Counted from the stretch's first letter, positions 34,151 to 43,145 are shown. The stretch is 64,000 bases of DNA from Pseudomonadota bacterium (GCA_023422775.1 JAFAGM010000014.1:67356-131355), one strand, 5' to 3'. The notes: generated from the letters alone by a model not told the origin. A program made the numbers and translations.

Positions 34151-34275
34151 TCTTGGCCGGGCATAGACGTCCGAAGGACGGCGTCGCTTCCGCTCGCCTA
34201 CGCCCGGCCATCCACGTCTTTTTTGGCCTAACGAAGCGAAGGCGTGGATGCCCGGCGCAAGGCCGGGCATGACGA
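34151..34275. repeat. intergenic imperfect palindrome of Bradyrhizobium type
   Basis: GGCCGGGCAT and GATGCCCGGC halves with CCACGTC and GGCGTGGATGC inside, ending GGCCGGGCATGACGAC. It folds into a long imperfect hairpin and lies between convergent genes, where such repeats are frequent. It may also act as a terminator for both. Confidence 0.6.
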
Positions 34276-34293
34276 CTGGATACAAATCGCGTC

Positions 34294-35265
34294 CTAATTC
34301 TTGATCGCATAAAGCGGGGTACGGAGCGTCAACTGATAGGAAGGCTTTGGCGTCCACGCGATTTGCGCGGTCACGCCGAACAGCCGGTTGTCGTCGTCGT
34401 CCATGCGGTCGAGGTCGAACCGCACGATCGGCTGTGTAAAGGGTTGGAACGGCGTCAGGTTCAGCAACTGCGCACCGCCAAAGGATTGCACGCCGACGCG
34501 GCCGGTGAACTTCCAGTTGTTGTCCCACTGATAATAGCCGCCGACATAACCCATGACATCGGGGCTGACGCGGGCGAGGGGGCTGTCGACGAAGATCCTC
34601 GCGTACTGCATTCCCGCGAGCAGCCCGTGCGTCTCGTCCGCATCGAGCGCGTAGCCCGCCTCCATGATCGTGTTGTAGGTCGTCGTGGCCAGCGGCGAGT
34701 CCGACGTCGAGCGCGACACGTTGGACTGAACGGTGATGGTCGGAAACATCCCGCCGTTCTGCTGATAGATGTCGGCCTGGAAACCGAGGGTAAAGCTGAA
34801 GATCGAGAAGTCCGTCCATGGTGAGGGGCCGCTCTTCGACGTGGCGCCACTGACGCCGCCATAGACCGAGAGTTGGTCGTTGACATCGACGGTCAGGGGC
34901 AGGTCGACCGAGACGCTTTGGCTGGAGGGCGAACCAAGCGTTCCGCGCGAGGATAGATTCGCCAGTGTCGCCAGCACAGGCGGTGCGCTGAAGCCGATCG
35001 ACAGCGTGCCGGCAGGCAGCGTCGAGTGGATGGTCCGCATATCGAGGTAGATATTCGGCAGGGTTGGCTTGGCCTGGACCGTGTCTTCCTCATCGTCGTC
35101 CTCGTCCTGTGCCAAAGCGAGGCCGCAAACGCCGAGCGACAACAGCGCACAGAGCGCGACGGTTCGAACCGACTGCGCCAGCAGGCGCTGCCAGCGGCGA
35201 GGCGCGGGGGATCTGTTGAATCTCTTGCTCAATCGACGGTGCCTTTGAAAGGCCAAGATGACCAT
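34294..35265 (-). CDS. probable outer-membrane beta-barrel protein
   Basis: 323 residues, family not recognised. A signal peptide is likely at about 30-52 (TVALCALLSLGVCGLALAQ) after a basic N end; a shorter start is possible. An acidic DEDDDEEDT patch follows. The body alternates polar and aromatic residues in beta-hairpin fashion (LGFQADIYQQNGGMFPTITV, MGYVGGYYQWDNNWKFTGRV) and ends with LTLRTPLYAIKN, consistent with a barrel. It is divergent from the cytochrome-like gene at 35427. Confidence 0.65.
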   Translation of the reverse strand: MVILAFQRHRRLSKRFNRSPAPRRWQRLLAQSVRTVALCALLSLGVCGLALAQDEDDDEEDTVQAKPTLPNIYLDMRTIHSTLPAGTLSIGFSAPPVLATLANLSSRGTLGSPSSQSVSVDLPLTVDVNDQLSVYGGVSGATSKSGPSPWTDFSIFSFTLGFQADIYQQNGGMFPTITVQSNVSRSTSDSPLATTTYNTIMEAGYALDADETHGLLAGMQYARIFVDSPLARVSPDVMGYVGGYYQWDNNWKFTGRVGVQSFGGAQLLNLTPFQPFTQPIVRFDLDRMDDDDNRLFGVTAQIAWTPKPSYQLTLRTPLYAIKN

Positions 35266-35426
35266 CTGGCGGTGACGAATACAAGAAGCGCCGGCGACGC
35301 CGGCTTCGATCTCGCGACGTGTGTGGCGCGCTTGCGTCTCCGGGCCAATTGACCTGTGTCAATGGATTCCCGTGCCGGCAGCATTAGAAATGCGAGCAGC
35401 CCGGGAATCGAGAACGAGCATCGAGA

Positions 35427-35912
35427 ATGCGCAAGAGCACAAGATATCTCGCGGCAGTTGCCGCAACCGCCATCACACTGGCATCGCCATTCGGGGTCGC
35501 GGCCCAGACATCACAAAAGCCATTGCCGCGGCTTGCCGACATCATGACCGCGGTCCAGTTCAGGCATTCGAAGCTGTGGACGGCAGGCCAGCGGAAGAAC
35601 TGGGAACTCGCGGGCTATGAGCTTGAACTGGTGAAAGCGAGCCTCAACGAGGCCATTGCGCTCTATACGGATATCCCCGTGGACAACATCACGATGATCG
35701 ATCCACCGATCAGATCGATGGAGCAGGCGATCGCTGCCCGAAATAATGCGGCATTCAACAAGGCTTTTGGCGAACTGACATCGGGATGCAACGCCTGTCA
35801 CCAATCGACCGGCCGCGGCTTCATTGTCATGACGGTCCCTGCGTCGTCATCGTTCGGCAATCAATCGTTCTCGCCGCGCGAGGGGCAGGGCAAAGGAACG
35901 ACACGCCGGTGA
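35427..35912 (+). CDS. small periplasmic cytochrome-c'-like protein
   Basis: 161 residues with a signal peptide ending near GVAAQ (residue 26), a helical body (KNWELAGYELELVKASLNEA) and one haem motif CNACH near residue 119 followed by a short tail. A C-terminal CxxCH after helices is the layout of cytochrome c' type proteins, but this one has about 40 extra residues after the motif. Electron transfer or gas binding cannot be decided. Confidence 0.75.
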   Translation: MRKSTRYLAAVAATAITLASPFGVAAQTSQKPLPRLADIMTAVQFRHSKLWTAGQRKNWELAGYELELVKASLNEAIALYTDIPVDNITMIDPPIRSMEQAIAARNNAAFNKAFGELTSGCNACHQSTGRGFIVMTVPASSSFGNQSFSPREGQGKGTTRR

Positions 35913-35941
35913 CGCGCGTTACTGCGCCGGATGCGTGATTG

Positions 35942-36580
35942 CTATGGGGTGGGTTTGCTCGCGGCTTCAATGGCGGCCGACAGCGCCAGCTTGGCCTCCT
36001 CCACGATGTCCTCGACCAGTTCTTCGCGGCTGACATTGGCGAGCTCGCCGGTGAGCAGGCCCTGTTCGGCCAGCATGACGACGCCGTGCAGCGAGGCCCA
36101 GATCTTCAACGCGGTGCGCTCGCGCAGCAGGCCGACCGCGGGCGCCTCCAGCGCTTCCAGCAGAAGGCCGAACGTCTCCATCGTGGCGCTATGCAGCTCG
36201 CTGTCTTTCGGCGCGGAGGCGATGATGCGCGAGGCGAACATCAGGCGATAGATGCCGATGCGGCGCAGGCCAAAATCGAACGTGATCTGTGCGAACCGGG
36301 AAAGTTTCGAGCGCTTCGACGGCTTTTCGATCGCCTCTCGCAGCATGGCGCTGAACTGGCGGAACGCCTCCGCCGTCACCGCCATGAGCAGGGATTCGCG
36401 ATCGGCGAAATGCTTATAGGGGGCTGGCTGCGAGACGCCGAGTGTCTTGGCAAGCGCGCTGATGCTGATCGCTTCCGGCCCGCCAAGTTCGACCTGGTGC
36501 AGCGCCGCCTGAACCAGGGCATCGCGGAGATCCCCGTGGTGATAGGCGTTGACAGCTTTGCGTGCGGGTCGAGGCAGCAT
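35942..36580 (-). CDS. TetR-family transcriptional regulator
   Basis: 212 residues; N-terminal helix-turn-helix HHGDLRDALVQAALHQVE with ISISALAKTLGVSQPAPYKHF (about 38-58) and a helical ligand domain like the WHG/TetR_C group (ALKIWASLHGVVMLAEQGLL). It is divergent from the ferredoxin/P450 pair starting at 36734, so it probably represses that pair and itself. The shared upstream region contains TTGACTTGACA near 36604 and AT-rich TAATATGATATAAC near 36635. Confidence 0.9.
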   Translation of the reverse strand: MLPRPARKAVNAYHHGDLRDALVQAALHQVELGGPEAISISALAKTLGVSQPAPYKHFADRESLLMAVTAEAFRQFSAMLREAIEKPSKRSKLSRFAQITFDFGLRRIGIYRLMFASRIIASAPKDSELHSATMETFGLLLEALEAPAVGLLRERTALKIWASLHGVVMLAEQGLLTGELANVSREELVEDIVEEAKLALSAAIEAASKPTP

Positions 36581-36733
36581 TTCAACTCATGCTCTAGTAC
36601 TTTTGACTTGACAGCACAACGGCCCAGCGAATGTAATATGATATAACTTAGATGCGTTCGAATGTCTTGCGTTGTTGTGAGCCGTTCCAAGAACATGTGC
36701 GCGAAAATGCGCGTCGAGAGGGGAAACGCTGCG

Positions 36734-36943
36734 ATGGCCGGAAAGCTCAGAATCCGCGTCGACCAGGATAAATGCCAGGGACATGCGCGCTGCAAATCAC
36801 TGGCGCCCGAACTGTTCGATCTCGATGAATACGGCAACGCGCACGAAGTCGGCGACGGCGCCGTGCCCGAGGGCCTGGAAGACAAGGCCTGGCTCGCCCA
36901 GAGCAACTGTCCCGAGATCGCGATCGAAGTGACCGAGGAATAG
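36734..36943 (+). CDS. [3Fe-4S]-type ferredoxin for cytochrome P450
   Basis: 69 residues. Cluster ligands C15 and C21 in CQGHARC, with His at the position of the usual extra Cys, and a third Cys in SNCPEIAI near residue 60: the pattern of P450-linked [3Fe-4S] ferredoxins. ATG 36734 follows GAGGGGAAACGC. It is 61 bases before the P450 gene and is expected to donate electrons to it. Confidence 0.92.
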   Translation: MAGKLRIRVDQDKCQGHARCKSLAPELFDLDEYGNAHEVGDGAVPEGLEDKAWLAQSNCPEIAIEVTEE

Positions 36944-37004
36944 TCCGGTCCCGATCGACCTGATCCCATCCGGATCTGAACGAACCAACAGAGGATTTGC
37001 TCCG

Positions 37005-38225
37005 ATGTCCGATTCCGCCAGCATCATGCCCGAACATCCCCCGGTCACCGACTGGGTCAACGATTTCGATCACACCGATCCGGCCTGGACGGAAAACCCG
37101 TTTCCGATCTGGGAGAAGCTGCGTGCGGCTTCGCCCGTCGTTCACACCGAGCGCTTTCTCGGCTGCTACATGCCGACCACCTACCAGGCGGTGAAGGAAA
37201 TCGCCTACGATACCGACCACTTTTCTTCCCGCCGCGTGATCGTGCGCGACGTTCGCCCGGAGATCACGGCGCGGGCGCCGCCGATCACCTCCGATCCGCC
37301 CGAGCACAAGCCGGCCAAGCAATTGCTGTTGCCGCCGTTCACGCCGGACGCAATGAAGAAGCTCGAGCCGCGGGTGCGCGCCATCTGCAACGAGCTGATC
37401 GACGAATTCATAGCCGACGGCAAATGCGACGCCGCCGCGCGCTATACCAAGCATATTCCGGTCCGTGCCATTGCGCACATGCTGGGGATTCCCGAGAAGG
37501 ACGGCGATCTCTTCATCAAGTGGATTCACGGCATCCTCGAACTCGGCATCAAGGACGACAACGCGCTGATGGAGGCGGTGCGGGAGATGACCGGCTATTT
37601 CGCCGGCCACATCGAGGATCGCAGGAAGAATCCGACCGACGACCTGATCTCGACGCTGATGAACGCGCGGGACAAGGACGGCCAGCCGCTGGCGGATGAG
37701 CACGTGCTGGGTTCGCTACGGCTGCTGCTGATCGCCGGCATCGACACCACCTGGAGCGCGATCGGCTCCTCGCTGTGGCATCTGGCGAAAACGCCTGCGG
37801 ATCGCGAGCGTCTCGTCAAGGAGCCGGAACTGATGCCGCTCGCGGTGGAAGAACTGCTGCGGGCCTATTCGCCGGTGACGATGGCGCGGGAGGTGATGAA
37901 GGAAACCACCATCAGCGGCTGTCCGATCAAGCCCGGCAACATGGTGCTGCTGTCGTTCCCGGCCGCCAACCGCGATCCCGCCATGTTCCCTGATGCCGAG
38001 AAGGTGGTGATCGACCGCAAGGAGAATCGCCATGCGGCGTTCGGCCTCGGCATTCATCGCTGCGTCGGCTCCAACCTCGCGCGCATGGAGATGACGGTCG
38101 CGATCGAGGAATGGCTGAAGCGGATTCCGGACTTCAGGCTCGATCCGGCGGGCAGGGTTACCTGGTCGGAAGGCACGGTCCGCGGCCCGCGCCAGTTGCC
38201 CATGCTGTTCGGCAAGACGAAGTGA
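37005..38225 (+). CDS. cytochrome P450
   Basis: Soluble bacterial P450 monooxygenase, 406 residues. I-helix motif LLIAGIDTTWSAIG near residue 243 (oxygen-activating DTT instead of the common ETT), ExxR in EELLRAYSP near 283, and the haem-thiolate signature FGLGIHRCVGSNLARME near 347 with Cys about 354. Directly downstream of its ferredoxin. The substrate is not predictable; no ferredoxin reductase gene is adjacent. Confidence 0.95.
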   Translation: MSDSASIMPEHPPVTDWVNDFDHTDPAWTENPFPIWEKLRAASPVVHTERFLGCYMPTTYQAVKEIAYDTDHFSSRRVIVRDVRPEITARAPPITSDPPEHKPAKQLLLPPFTPDAMKKLEPRVRAICNELIDEFIADGKCDAAARYTKHIPVRAIAHMLGIPEKDGDLFIKWIHGILELGIKDDNALMEAVREMTGYFAGHIEDRRKNPTDDLISTLMNARDKDGQPLADEHVLGSLRLLLIAGIDTTWSAIGSSLWHLAKTPADRERLVKEPELMPLAVEELLRAYSPVTMAREVMKETTISGCPIKPGNMVLLSFPAANRDPAMFPDAEKVVIDRKENRHAAFGLGIHRCVGSNLARMEMTVAIEEWLKRIPDFRLDPAGRVTWSEGTVRGPRQLPMLFGKTK

Positions 38226-38233
38226 CAACTATC

Positions 38234-38289
38234 TTGTCCCGGCTCTGCGGAGCAGCGTGAAGAACGCTGCACCGCGTCCGGGACACGCG
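38234..38289. repeat. dispersed palindromic repeat, copy 1
   Basis: TTGTCCCGGCTCTGCGGAGC to GCGTCCGGGACACGCG folds on itself. Its reverse complement matches 53329-53380 over nearly the whole length (GTGTCCCGGACGCGGTGCAG and GCTGCTCCGC-GAGCCGGGAC shared). It lies between convergent genes. Confidence 0.65.
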
Positions 38290-38297
38290 TTCATCGC

Positions 38298-39266
38298 CTA
38301 CTTGACCTCGATCTTCGCGTCGGCTGCGACCTTCTTCCAGGCCTCGATGTCGCGCGCGTTGATGTCGCGCTGCTGATCTCCGGCGATGTATTCGGCGGTG
38401 ATGCCGAGCGCGACCAGCTTCTCGACGATGTCGGCTTCGGCCAGCGATTCCTTCAACGCGCCTGAAATCTTTTGCGCGATCGGGGCGGGAATGCCTGCGG
38501 GCGCGTACATCACCCACGACAGGCTTCGTTCGAAGTCGACGCCTTGCTCCTTGTAGCTCGCGACCTGCGGCAGGCTCGGAGACCTCCCGCCGCACACGGC
38601 GAGGCCCTTCAGCTTTCCATCCTTCACCAGCGGCGTTCCCGTCGCCATGTCGACCAGCCCGACCGAGATATGCCCGCCCATGAGGTCGTTGGCGAGTTTC
38701 GCGGCGCCGCTGAACGGGACGTGCTGGAGACGGACGCCGGCTTTCTGGGAAAGGATCTCCCCGCAGAAATGTCCGGTCGATCCGACGCCCCAACTGCCGT
38801 ACTGGATCGGCTCGCCCTTCTTCGACAACTCAGCGAGGGAGCGCAGATCGTTGGCGGGAAAATCGTTGGTCGCCACGACGAGGATGGATGACGTTCCGAT
38901 CCGCCCGATGGTCGTGAAATCCTTGATCGGGTCATAGGGCAGGCTGGGATAGACCGCAGGCGCCAGCACGTGGGTGGTCATGCCGCCGATCGTGATGGTG
39001 TAACCGTCAGGCGGAGAGGTTGCCGCCTGCTGCGCGCCGATGGTTCCGGCAGCGCCCGTGCGGTTTTCGACGTAGATGGTCTGGCCGAGCCGCTTGCCCA
39101 TCCGGTCGGCCAGCAGCCGGCCGAGCACGTCGCCGCCGCCGCCGGCGCTGAACGGCAGCAGCATCTTGATCTTCTTGGTGGGATAGTCGGCCGCATCCTC
39201 GGCGTGGGCCGGACATGCTGCCGCCGCGAGCGCAACCAGCGAAAGCATCAACGCACGTAACTTCAT
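38298..39266 (-). CDS. tripartite tricarboxylate transporter substrate-binding protein (Bug family)
   Basis: Periplasmic binding protein, 322 residues with a signal peptide ending near CPAHAED (residue 22). Family segments: FSAGGGGDVLGRLLADRMGK (about 39-58), VENRTGAAGTIGAQ near 66 and YGSWGVGSTGHFCGEIL near 157. No membrane components (TctA/TctB) are adjacent, as is common for the many orphan Bug genes in such genomes. It lies 96 bases downstream of the LacI gene, same strand. Confidence 0.92.
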   Translation of the reverse strand: MKLRALMLSLVALAAAACPAHAEDAADYPTKKIKMLLPFSAGGGGDVLGRLLADRMGKRLGQTIYVENRTGAAGTIGAQQAATSPPDGYTITIGGMTTHVLAPAVYPSLPYDPIKDFTTIGRIGTSSILVVATNDFPANDLRSLAELSKKGEPIQYGSWGVGSTGHFCGEILSQKAGVRLQHVPFSGAAKLANDLMGGHISVGLVDMATGTPLVKDGKLKGLAVCGGRSPSLPQVASYKEQGVDFERSLSWVMYAPAGIPAPIAQKISGALKESLAEADIVEKLVALGITAEYIAGDQQRDINARDIEAWKKVAADAKIEVK

Positions 39267-39362
39267 TTACTCACTCCCTGGGTTTCCCGTTTGCTTTTTT
39301 GTTTTGGTCTTTGGTCGCCGGACGTTTTTGCCGGGCGCGGAGATCGGTAGCGCCGCTGCGTG

Positions 39363-40400
39363 TCAGGGTGCGCGCGGCCCGGCGCCGGAGTGCCGAAGGA
39401 TGAAGCGCGTCGGCAGATAGACCGGGCGCAGGTCGCGCGTCTTGTGGCCTTCGCTGATCCGATCGAGCAGGGTCCTGGCGGCGACCCGGCCCATCTCGTC
39501 GAGATCCCAGGTCAGCGCGGAGATCGAAGGCGTCGCATGCTGCGCCAGGTCGGTGTCGCCGATGCACACCAGCGACATGTCGTCGGGATAGCGCAGGCCG
39601 TTGCTGGAGAGCGCCTCCATCACGCCCGCCAGCATGTGCGTTCCCAGCGTGATGATCGCGGTCGGGCGGTTCGGGCCCTGCAGCAACTGGCAGACGTCGC
39701 TGAACGCAAGGCTGGAGCCCTGGCTCTGCGGCCGTATCAGGTCTGGATCGACCGCGAGTCCGGCCTCTGCATGAGCCCGGCGATAGCCGGCGAGCCGTTC
39801 CGAACTCGGCAGCAGCGCCGCGCGTCCGGTGAGCAGCGCGATCCGGCGATGGCCGAGACCGATCAGGTAGCGCGTGATCTCGAGACCGCCGCCACGGTGA
39901 TCGGCGCGCACCGAGGGAACGCCCGGCACCTCGCGATCGATCGCGACGCAAGGCAGTTCCAGATTGGCGAGCGCGCCGGTGAAATCCTTGTGGGCGTTGT
40001 CGCCCGCAAACAGCAGCAACCCGTCCATGCGCCGCCGGCGTACCGCCGATATGAACGCCGTCTCGCGATCTTCCTCGTGCCGGGTCGCGGCGAGCATCAG
40101 GACGTAGCCGGCGCGCTGGAATTCCTCCTCCGCGCCGTTGATCATCTCGCTGTAGAGCGGGTTGGAGAGGTCGGAAACCATGCAGCCGATCGTCTTGCTT
40201 GCGCGCGAACGCAAGGCCTGCGCCGCCGAATGCGGCTCGAAGCGCAGGCGGTTTACCGCCCGCATGATTCGGGCGTGCAGTTCCGGGCTGGTATGCGGCT
40301 CGCCGTTCAGGACCCGGCTGACGCTGCTGACCGAGACGCCGGCCTGCGCGGCGACATCGCGGATGGTCGGTCGTGCCGGCTGGGCCTGGCGCAGCGACAT
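39363..40400 (-). CDS. LacI-family transcriptional regulator
   Basis: 345 residues. N-terminal helix-turn-helix TIRDVAAQAGVSVSSVSRVL (about 12-31) and hinge helix AAQALRSRASKTIG, then a periplasmic-binding-like effector domain with MVSDLSNPLYSEMINGAEEE near 73. A perfect 14-bp operator lies 124 bases upstream at 40525-40538, between this gene and the divergent SDR gene, implying control of that gene set and of itself. Confidence 0.94.
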   Translation of the reverse strand: MSLRQAQPARPTIRDVAAQAGVSVSSVSRVLNGEPHTSPELHARIMRAVNRLRFEPHSAAQALRSRASKTIGCMVSDLSNPLYSEMINGAEEEFQRAGYVLMLAATRHEEDRETAFISAVRRRRMDGLLLFAGDNAHKDFTGALANLELPCVAIDREVPGVPSVRADHRGGGLEITRYLIGLGHRRIALLTGRAALLPSSERLAGYRRAHAEAGLAVDPDLIRPQSQGSSLAFSDVCQLLQGPNRPTAIITLGTHMLAGVMEALSSNGLRYPDDMSLVCIGDTDLAQHATPSISALTWDLDEMGRVAARTLLDRISEGHKTRDLRPVYLPTRFILRHSGAGPRAP

Positions 40401-40524
40401 TGCAGGGCTCCCTGGAGCAGCAGCGTTTCAAGCGTGGACGGCAGGAAACTAGCGTGTTCTGGAAACGATATACAAGATGATGCTCAGTAAATATCTGACT
40501 TGAACAGGTTCATGAAATAAAGTA

Positions 40525-40538
40525 TGGAAACGTTTCCA
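40525..40538. promoter_or_regulatory. LacI-type operator
   Basis: TGGAAACGTTTCCA is a perfect palindrome with the central CG typical of LacI/GalR operators. A partial copy, TGGAAACGATAT, lies at 40460-40471 nearer the LacI start. The palindrome is 84 bases before the SDR start codon. Confidence 0.75.
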
Positions 40539-40621
40539 AAAAAAAGTGCGGCGGGCGCATCTCACTGCGCCTGCCCGATAACAAGGCGGCCGAATGGCCG
40601 GCGGTGGGAACGGACCGGGAC

Positions 40622-41419
40622 ATGACACGGCGTGTCGAAGGAAAAGTCGCTCTGGTGACCGGCGCCGCCAACGGCATCGGACGGGGCGCCGCCCTGGTGC
40701 TGGCGCGCGAAGGCGCTAGGATCATCGCAACCGATCTGCAGGACGAGAAGGGCGACGGCCTGCTGCGCGAACTACGCGCCGCCGGATGCGAGTGCGAGTA
40801 TTACCACCACGACGTGACGCGCGAGGAGGACTGGCAGTCCGTTGTGGCGCAGACCCGCGGCCGTTTCGGCAGGCTGGATATTCTCGTCAACAATGCCGGG
40901 ATCGGCCTCTCGGCCCCGGTCGTCGACATGTCGCTCGCTGACTGGAGACGGCAGATGGCCGTCAATCTCGATGGCGTCTTTCTCGGCGTGAAGCATTCGC
41001 TTCCGCTGATGCGTCAAAGCGGGGGCGGTAGCATCATCAACGTTTCCTCGATTGCGGGCATCAAGGCATCGCCAAACCTTTCGGGTTATTGTGCGACCAA
41101 GGGCGGCGTGCGGCTGTTCACGAAATCGGTGGCGCTGGAATGCGCGGCGGCAAAGGACGGCGTGCGCGTCAACTCGCTGCATCCGGGCATCACCGAAACC
41201 GCCATCTGGGACACGCTGATCGGCACGGTCGAGGACGGATCGAATGGCGGACGCGAGCGTGGGCCGACGCTGGACAAGCTCACCGAACGCGCCGTCCCGC
41301 TCGGATACAAGGCCGCACCTGAAGATATCGCCAACGGCATCCTGTGGCTCGCAAGCGACGAGAGCCGCTATGTCACCGGCACGGAACTCGTGATCGACGG
41401 CGGCAGGTCGATCGGCTGA
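40622..41419 (+). CDS. short-chain dehydrogenase/reductase
   Basis: 265 residues; TGAANGIG near 14 (cofactor), NNAGIG near 90, catalytic Ser in NVSSIAG near 141 and YCATKG near 155, and C-terminal YVTGTELVIDGGRS. It belongs to the 3-alpha/7-alpha hydroxysteroid/cyclohexanol dehydrogenase type of classical SDRs, without a certain substrate. First gene of a run (VOC, CMD, SRPBCC, dioxygenase) downstream of the LacI operator. A GTG at 40604 is an alternative start. Confidence 0.9.
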   Translation: MTRRVEGKVALVTGAANGIGRGAALVLAREGARIIATDLQDEKGDGLLRELRAAGCECEYYHHDVTREEDWQSVVAQTRGRFGRLDILVNNAGIGLSAPVVDMSLADWRRQMAVNLDGVFLGVKHSLPLMRQSGGGSIINVSSIAGIKASPNLSGYCATKGGVRLFTKSVALECAAAKDGVRVNSLHPGITETAIWDTLIGTVEDGSNGGRERGPTLDKLTERAVPLGYKAAPEDIANGILWLASDESRYVTGTELVIDGGRSIG

Positions 41420-41480
41420 GTGGCGGGATCAGGAAGAACAAAAGGCGGTTGCGCCGCCGGCAGGCAGACGGGAGGTCGTG

Positions 41481-42011
41481 GTGAGCAGAATCTTTGGTGC
41501 GGTCTGCCAGAACGGATATGTGGTGCGCGATATCCGCGCCGCCATGGATCACTGGATCAACGTGATGGGCGTCGGGCCCTGGTACTATATCGACCGGGTC
41601 AAGACCGATTACTTCCGTCACCGGGGCGAGGACTCCGCCGTGGAGATGAGCATCGCGCTCGCCAATTCCGGCGATCTGCAGATCGAACTGATCCAGCAGC
41701 GCAACGACGCGCCCTCGATGTACAAGGAGTTTCTCGACTCCGGGCGCGAGGGCCTGCAGCACATGTCGTACTGGACCAGGGACTATCAGGGCCTCTACGA
41801 CCGCGCGCTCGCGCTCGGCTATAAAGTGGGACACGAAGGCCAGATCGGCGGAGAAAAGGGCCGCTTCGCCTATTTCGATACGCAGGCCCATCCCGGTACC
41901 GTGGTGGAAATTTCAGACATCAGCGGCAGCAAGGGGAGTTTCTTCGAGCACATCCGCAAGGTCGCGGCCGGTTGGGACGGCTCCGATCCGATCCGGGATG
42001 TCAAGCGCTGA
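41481..42011 (+). CDS. VOC-family (glyoxalase-like) protein
   Basis: 176 residues in the vicinal-oxygen-chelate fold. It begins FGAVCQNGYVVRDIRAAMDH, where the order fits the first metal-binding strand, and has QIELIQQ and LQHMSYW, then a C-terminal GTVVEISDI with Glu as in the last metal ligand. GGAGG at 41471-41475 favours GTG 41481 over GTG 41478. Probably co-transcribed with the SDR; the reaction is unknown. Confidence 0.85.
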   Translation: MSRIFGAVCQNGYVVRDIRAAMDHWINVMGVGPWYYIDRVKTDYFRHRGEDSAVEMSIALANSGDLQIELIQQRNDAPSMYKEFLDSGREGLQHMSYWTRDYQGLYDRALALGYKVGHEGQIGGEKGRFAYFDTQAHPGTVVEISDISGSKGSFFEHIRKVAAGWDGSDPIRDVKR

Positions 42012-42092
42012 TGCGCGCGCGGCCTTTGTGACGTAACCTGCAGGAACGCGGAAGTCTCCGCATCAACGAAAACCAGAAACGAGGAGAAGCAG

Positions 42093-42653
42093 ATGGCGAG
42101 ACTACCCCTGATCGACCCGGCGGCAACCAGCGGCGACATCCGCGCGTCCTTTGACAGGATGCCGGTCGTATTGAACATTTTCCGGATGATGGCGCATGCC
42201 GAGGCCAATTTCATTCCGGCGATGCGGTTCGCCAACTCGATTCTGCACAAGCAAAAGCTCAGCCACGTCAATCGCGAATTGCTGATCCTGCAGGTCGCAC
42301 AGCGGCAGCACGGCGTCTACGAGTGGCGGCAGCACGTGCCGATTGCGCTCGGTGTCGGCGTCACGCAGAAGCAGATCGATGGCATCGAGCAGGGCAATTA
42401 CGTGGATGCGGCGTTCAACGCCGCCGAACAGGCGCTGCTGGCGTTCGGCCGCGAAGTGATCGACAACGTCCGCGTCCCCGAGCCGGTGTTCGTCGCGATG
42501 CGCAAGCATTTCAGCGAACAGGAGATCGTCGAATCCATTCTCGCCATCGGCTTCTACATGACGATGGCGCGCCTGACCGAAGCGACCGATGTTGACCTCG
42601 ACCCGGCCGCAGGTATGACTGTCTTCGAGGGCGGCAAGCGGCGGCCGGGCTGA
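42093..42653 (+). CDS. carboxymuconolactone decarboxylase (CMD/AhpD-like) family protein
   Basis: 186 residues, helical CMD fold: NRELLILQVAQRQHGVYEWRQH (about 61-82) is the core motif, with Glu-Trp and a His but no CxxC pair, so it is not an AhpD-type peroxidase. GAGGAG precedes ATG 42093. Third gene of the LacI-controlled run; a role in ring-lactone or similar metabolism is inferred only. Confidence 0.87.
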   Translation: MARLPLIDPAATSGDIRASFDRMPVVLNIFRMMAHAEANFIPAMRFANSILHKQKLSHVNRELLILQVAQRQHGVYEWRQHVPIALGVGVTQKQIDGIEQGNYVDAAFNAAEQALLAFGREVIDNVRVPEPVFVAMRKHFSEQEIVESILAIGFYMTMARLTEATDVDLDPAAGMTVFEGGKRRPG

Positions 42654-42686
42654 TGCAGCGTTGAAGGTCTGGGAGAAGGATCAATC

Positions 42687-43145
42687 ATGGGGGTGCCGTT
42701 TCAGAGAAGCCACGACATCATGATCGATGCGCCGCCCGCGGCGGTCTACGATTACGTCTGCAACCCGAATTCCTGGCCCGAATGGCTTGCCGCCTCCCAT
42801 CACATCGATGGCGAAGACCGGCCCCTGCTGCGGGGTGAAACCTTTCGCGAGCAGTGGCACATCAAGCGCGGCGAGGTGCGTCTCGCCTGGACGGTCACGG
42901 AGAGCGATCCGGCGAGGGCCTGGACCGTCGAGGCCGATACCGATTTCATCGGCAGGATCGTCGTTCGCTACACGTTCGAACCGGTGGGATCAGGTACCAG
43001 GTATACGCGGACATTGCGCAATCCCGACCGCCCGTCGGCGCCCAGCCCCGAACAGCTCGCGCGAATGGACGAGGAAGCGTTGATCGGCCTTCAGAACATC
43101 AAGCGCAACGTCGAGAAGCGTATCGCCGGCGCCAGTGGCACGTAA
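42687..43145 (+). CDS. SRPBCC-family (START-like) protein
   Basis: 152 residues. The opening QRSHDIMIDAPPAAVYDYVC followed by NSWPEWLAASHHI is the helix-grip (polyketide cyclase/dehydrase) pattern, and LAWTVTESDPARAWTVEADT with VRYTFEPVGSGTRYTR completes the sheet. Likely binds a hydrophobic ligand. It follows the CMD gene by 33 bases. Confidence 0.85.
   Translation: MGVPFQRSHDIMIDAPPAAVYDYVCNPNSWPEWLAASHHIDGEDRPLLRGETFREQWHIKRGEVRLAWTVTESDPARAWTVEADTDFIGRIVVRYTFEPVGSGTRYTRTLRNPDRPSAPSPEQLARMDEEALIGLQNIKRNVEKRIAGASGT

Noticed and set aside
32622..34310. 562-residue open frame on the minus strand
   Set aside because: Opposite the aldehyde dehydrogenase gene; Arg/Asp/His-rich antisense text.
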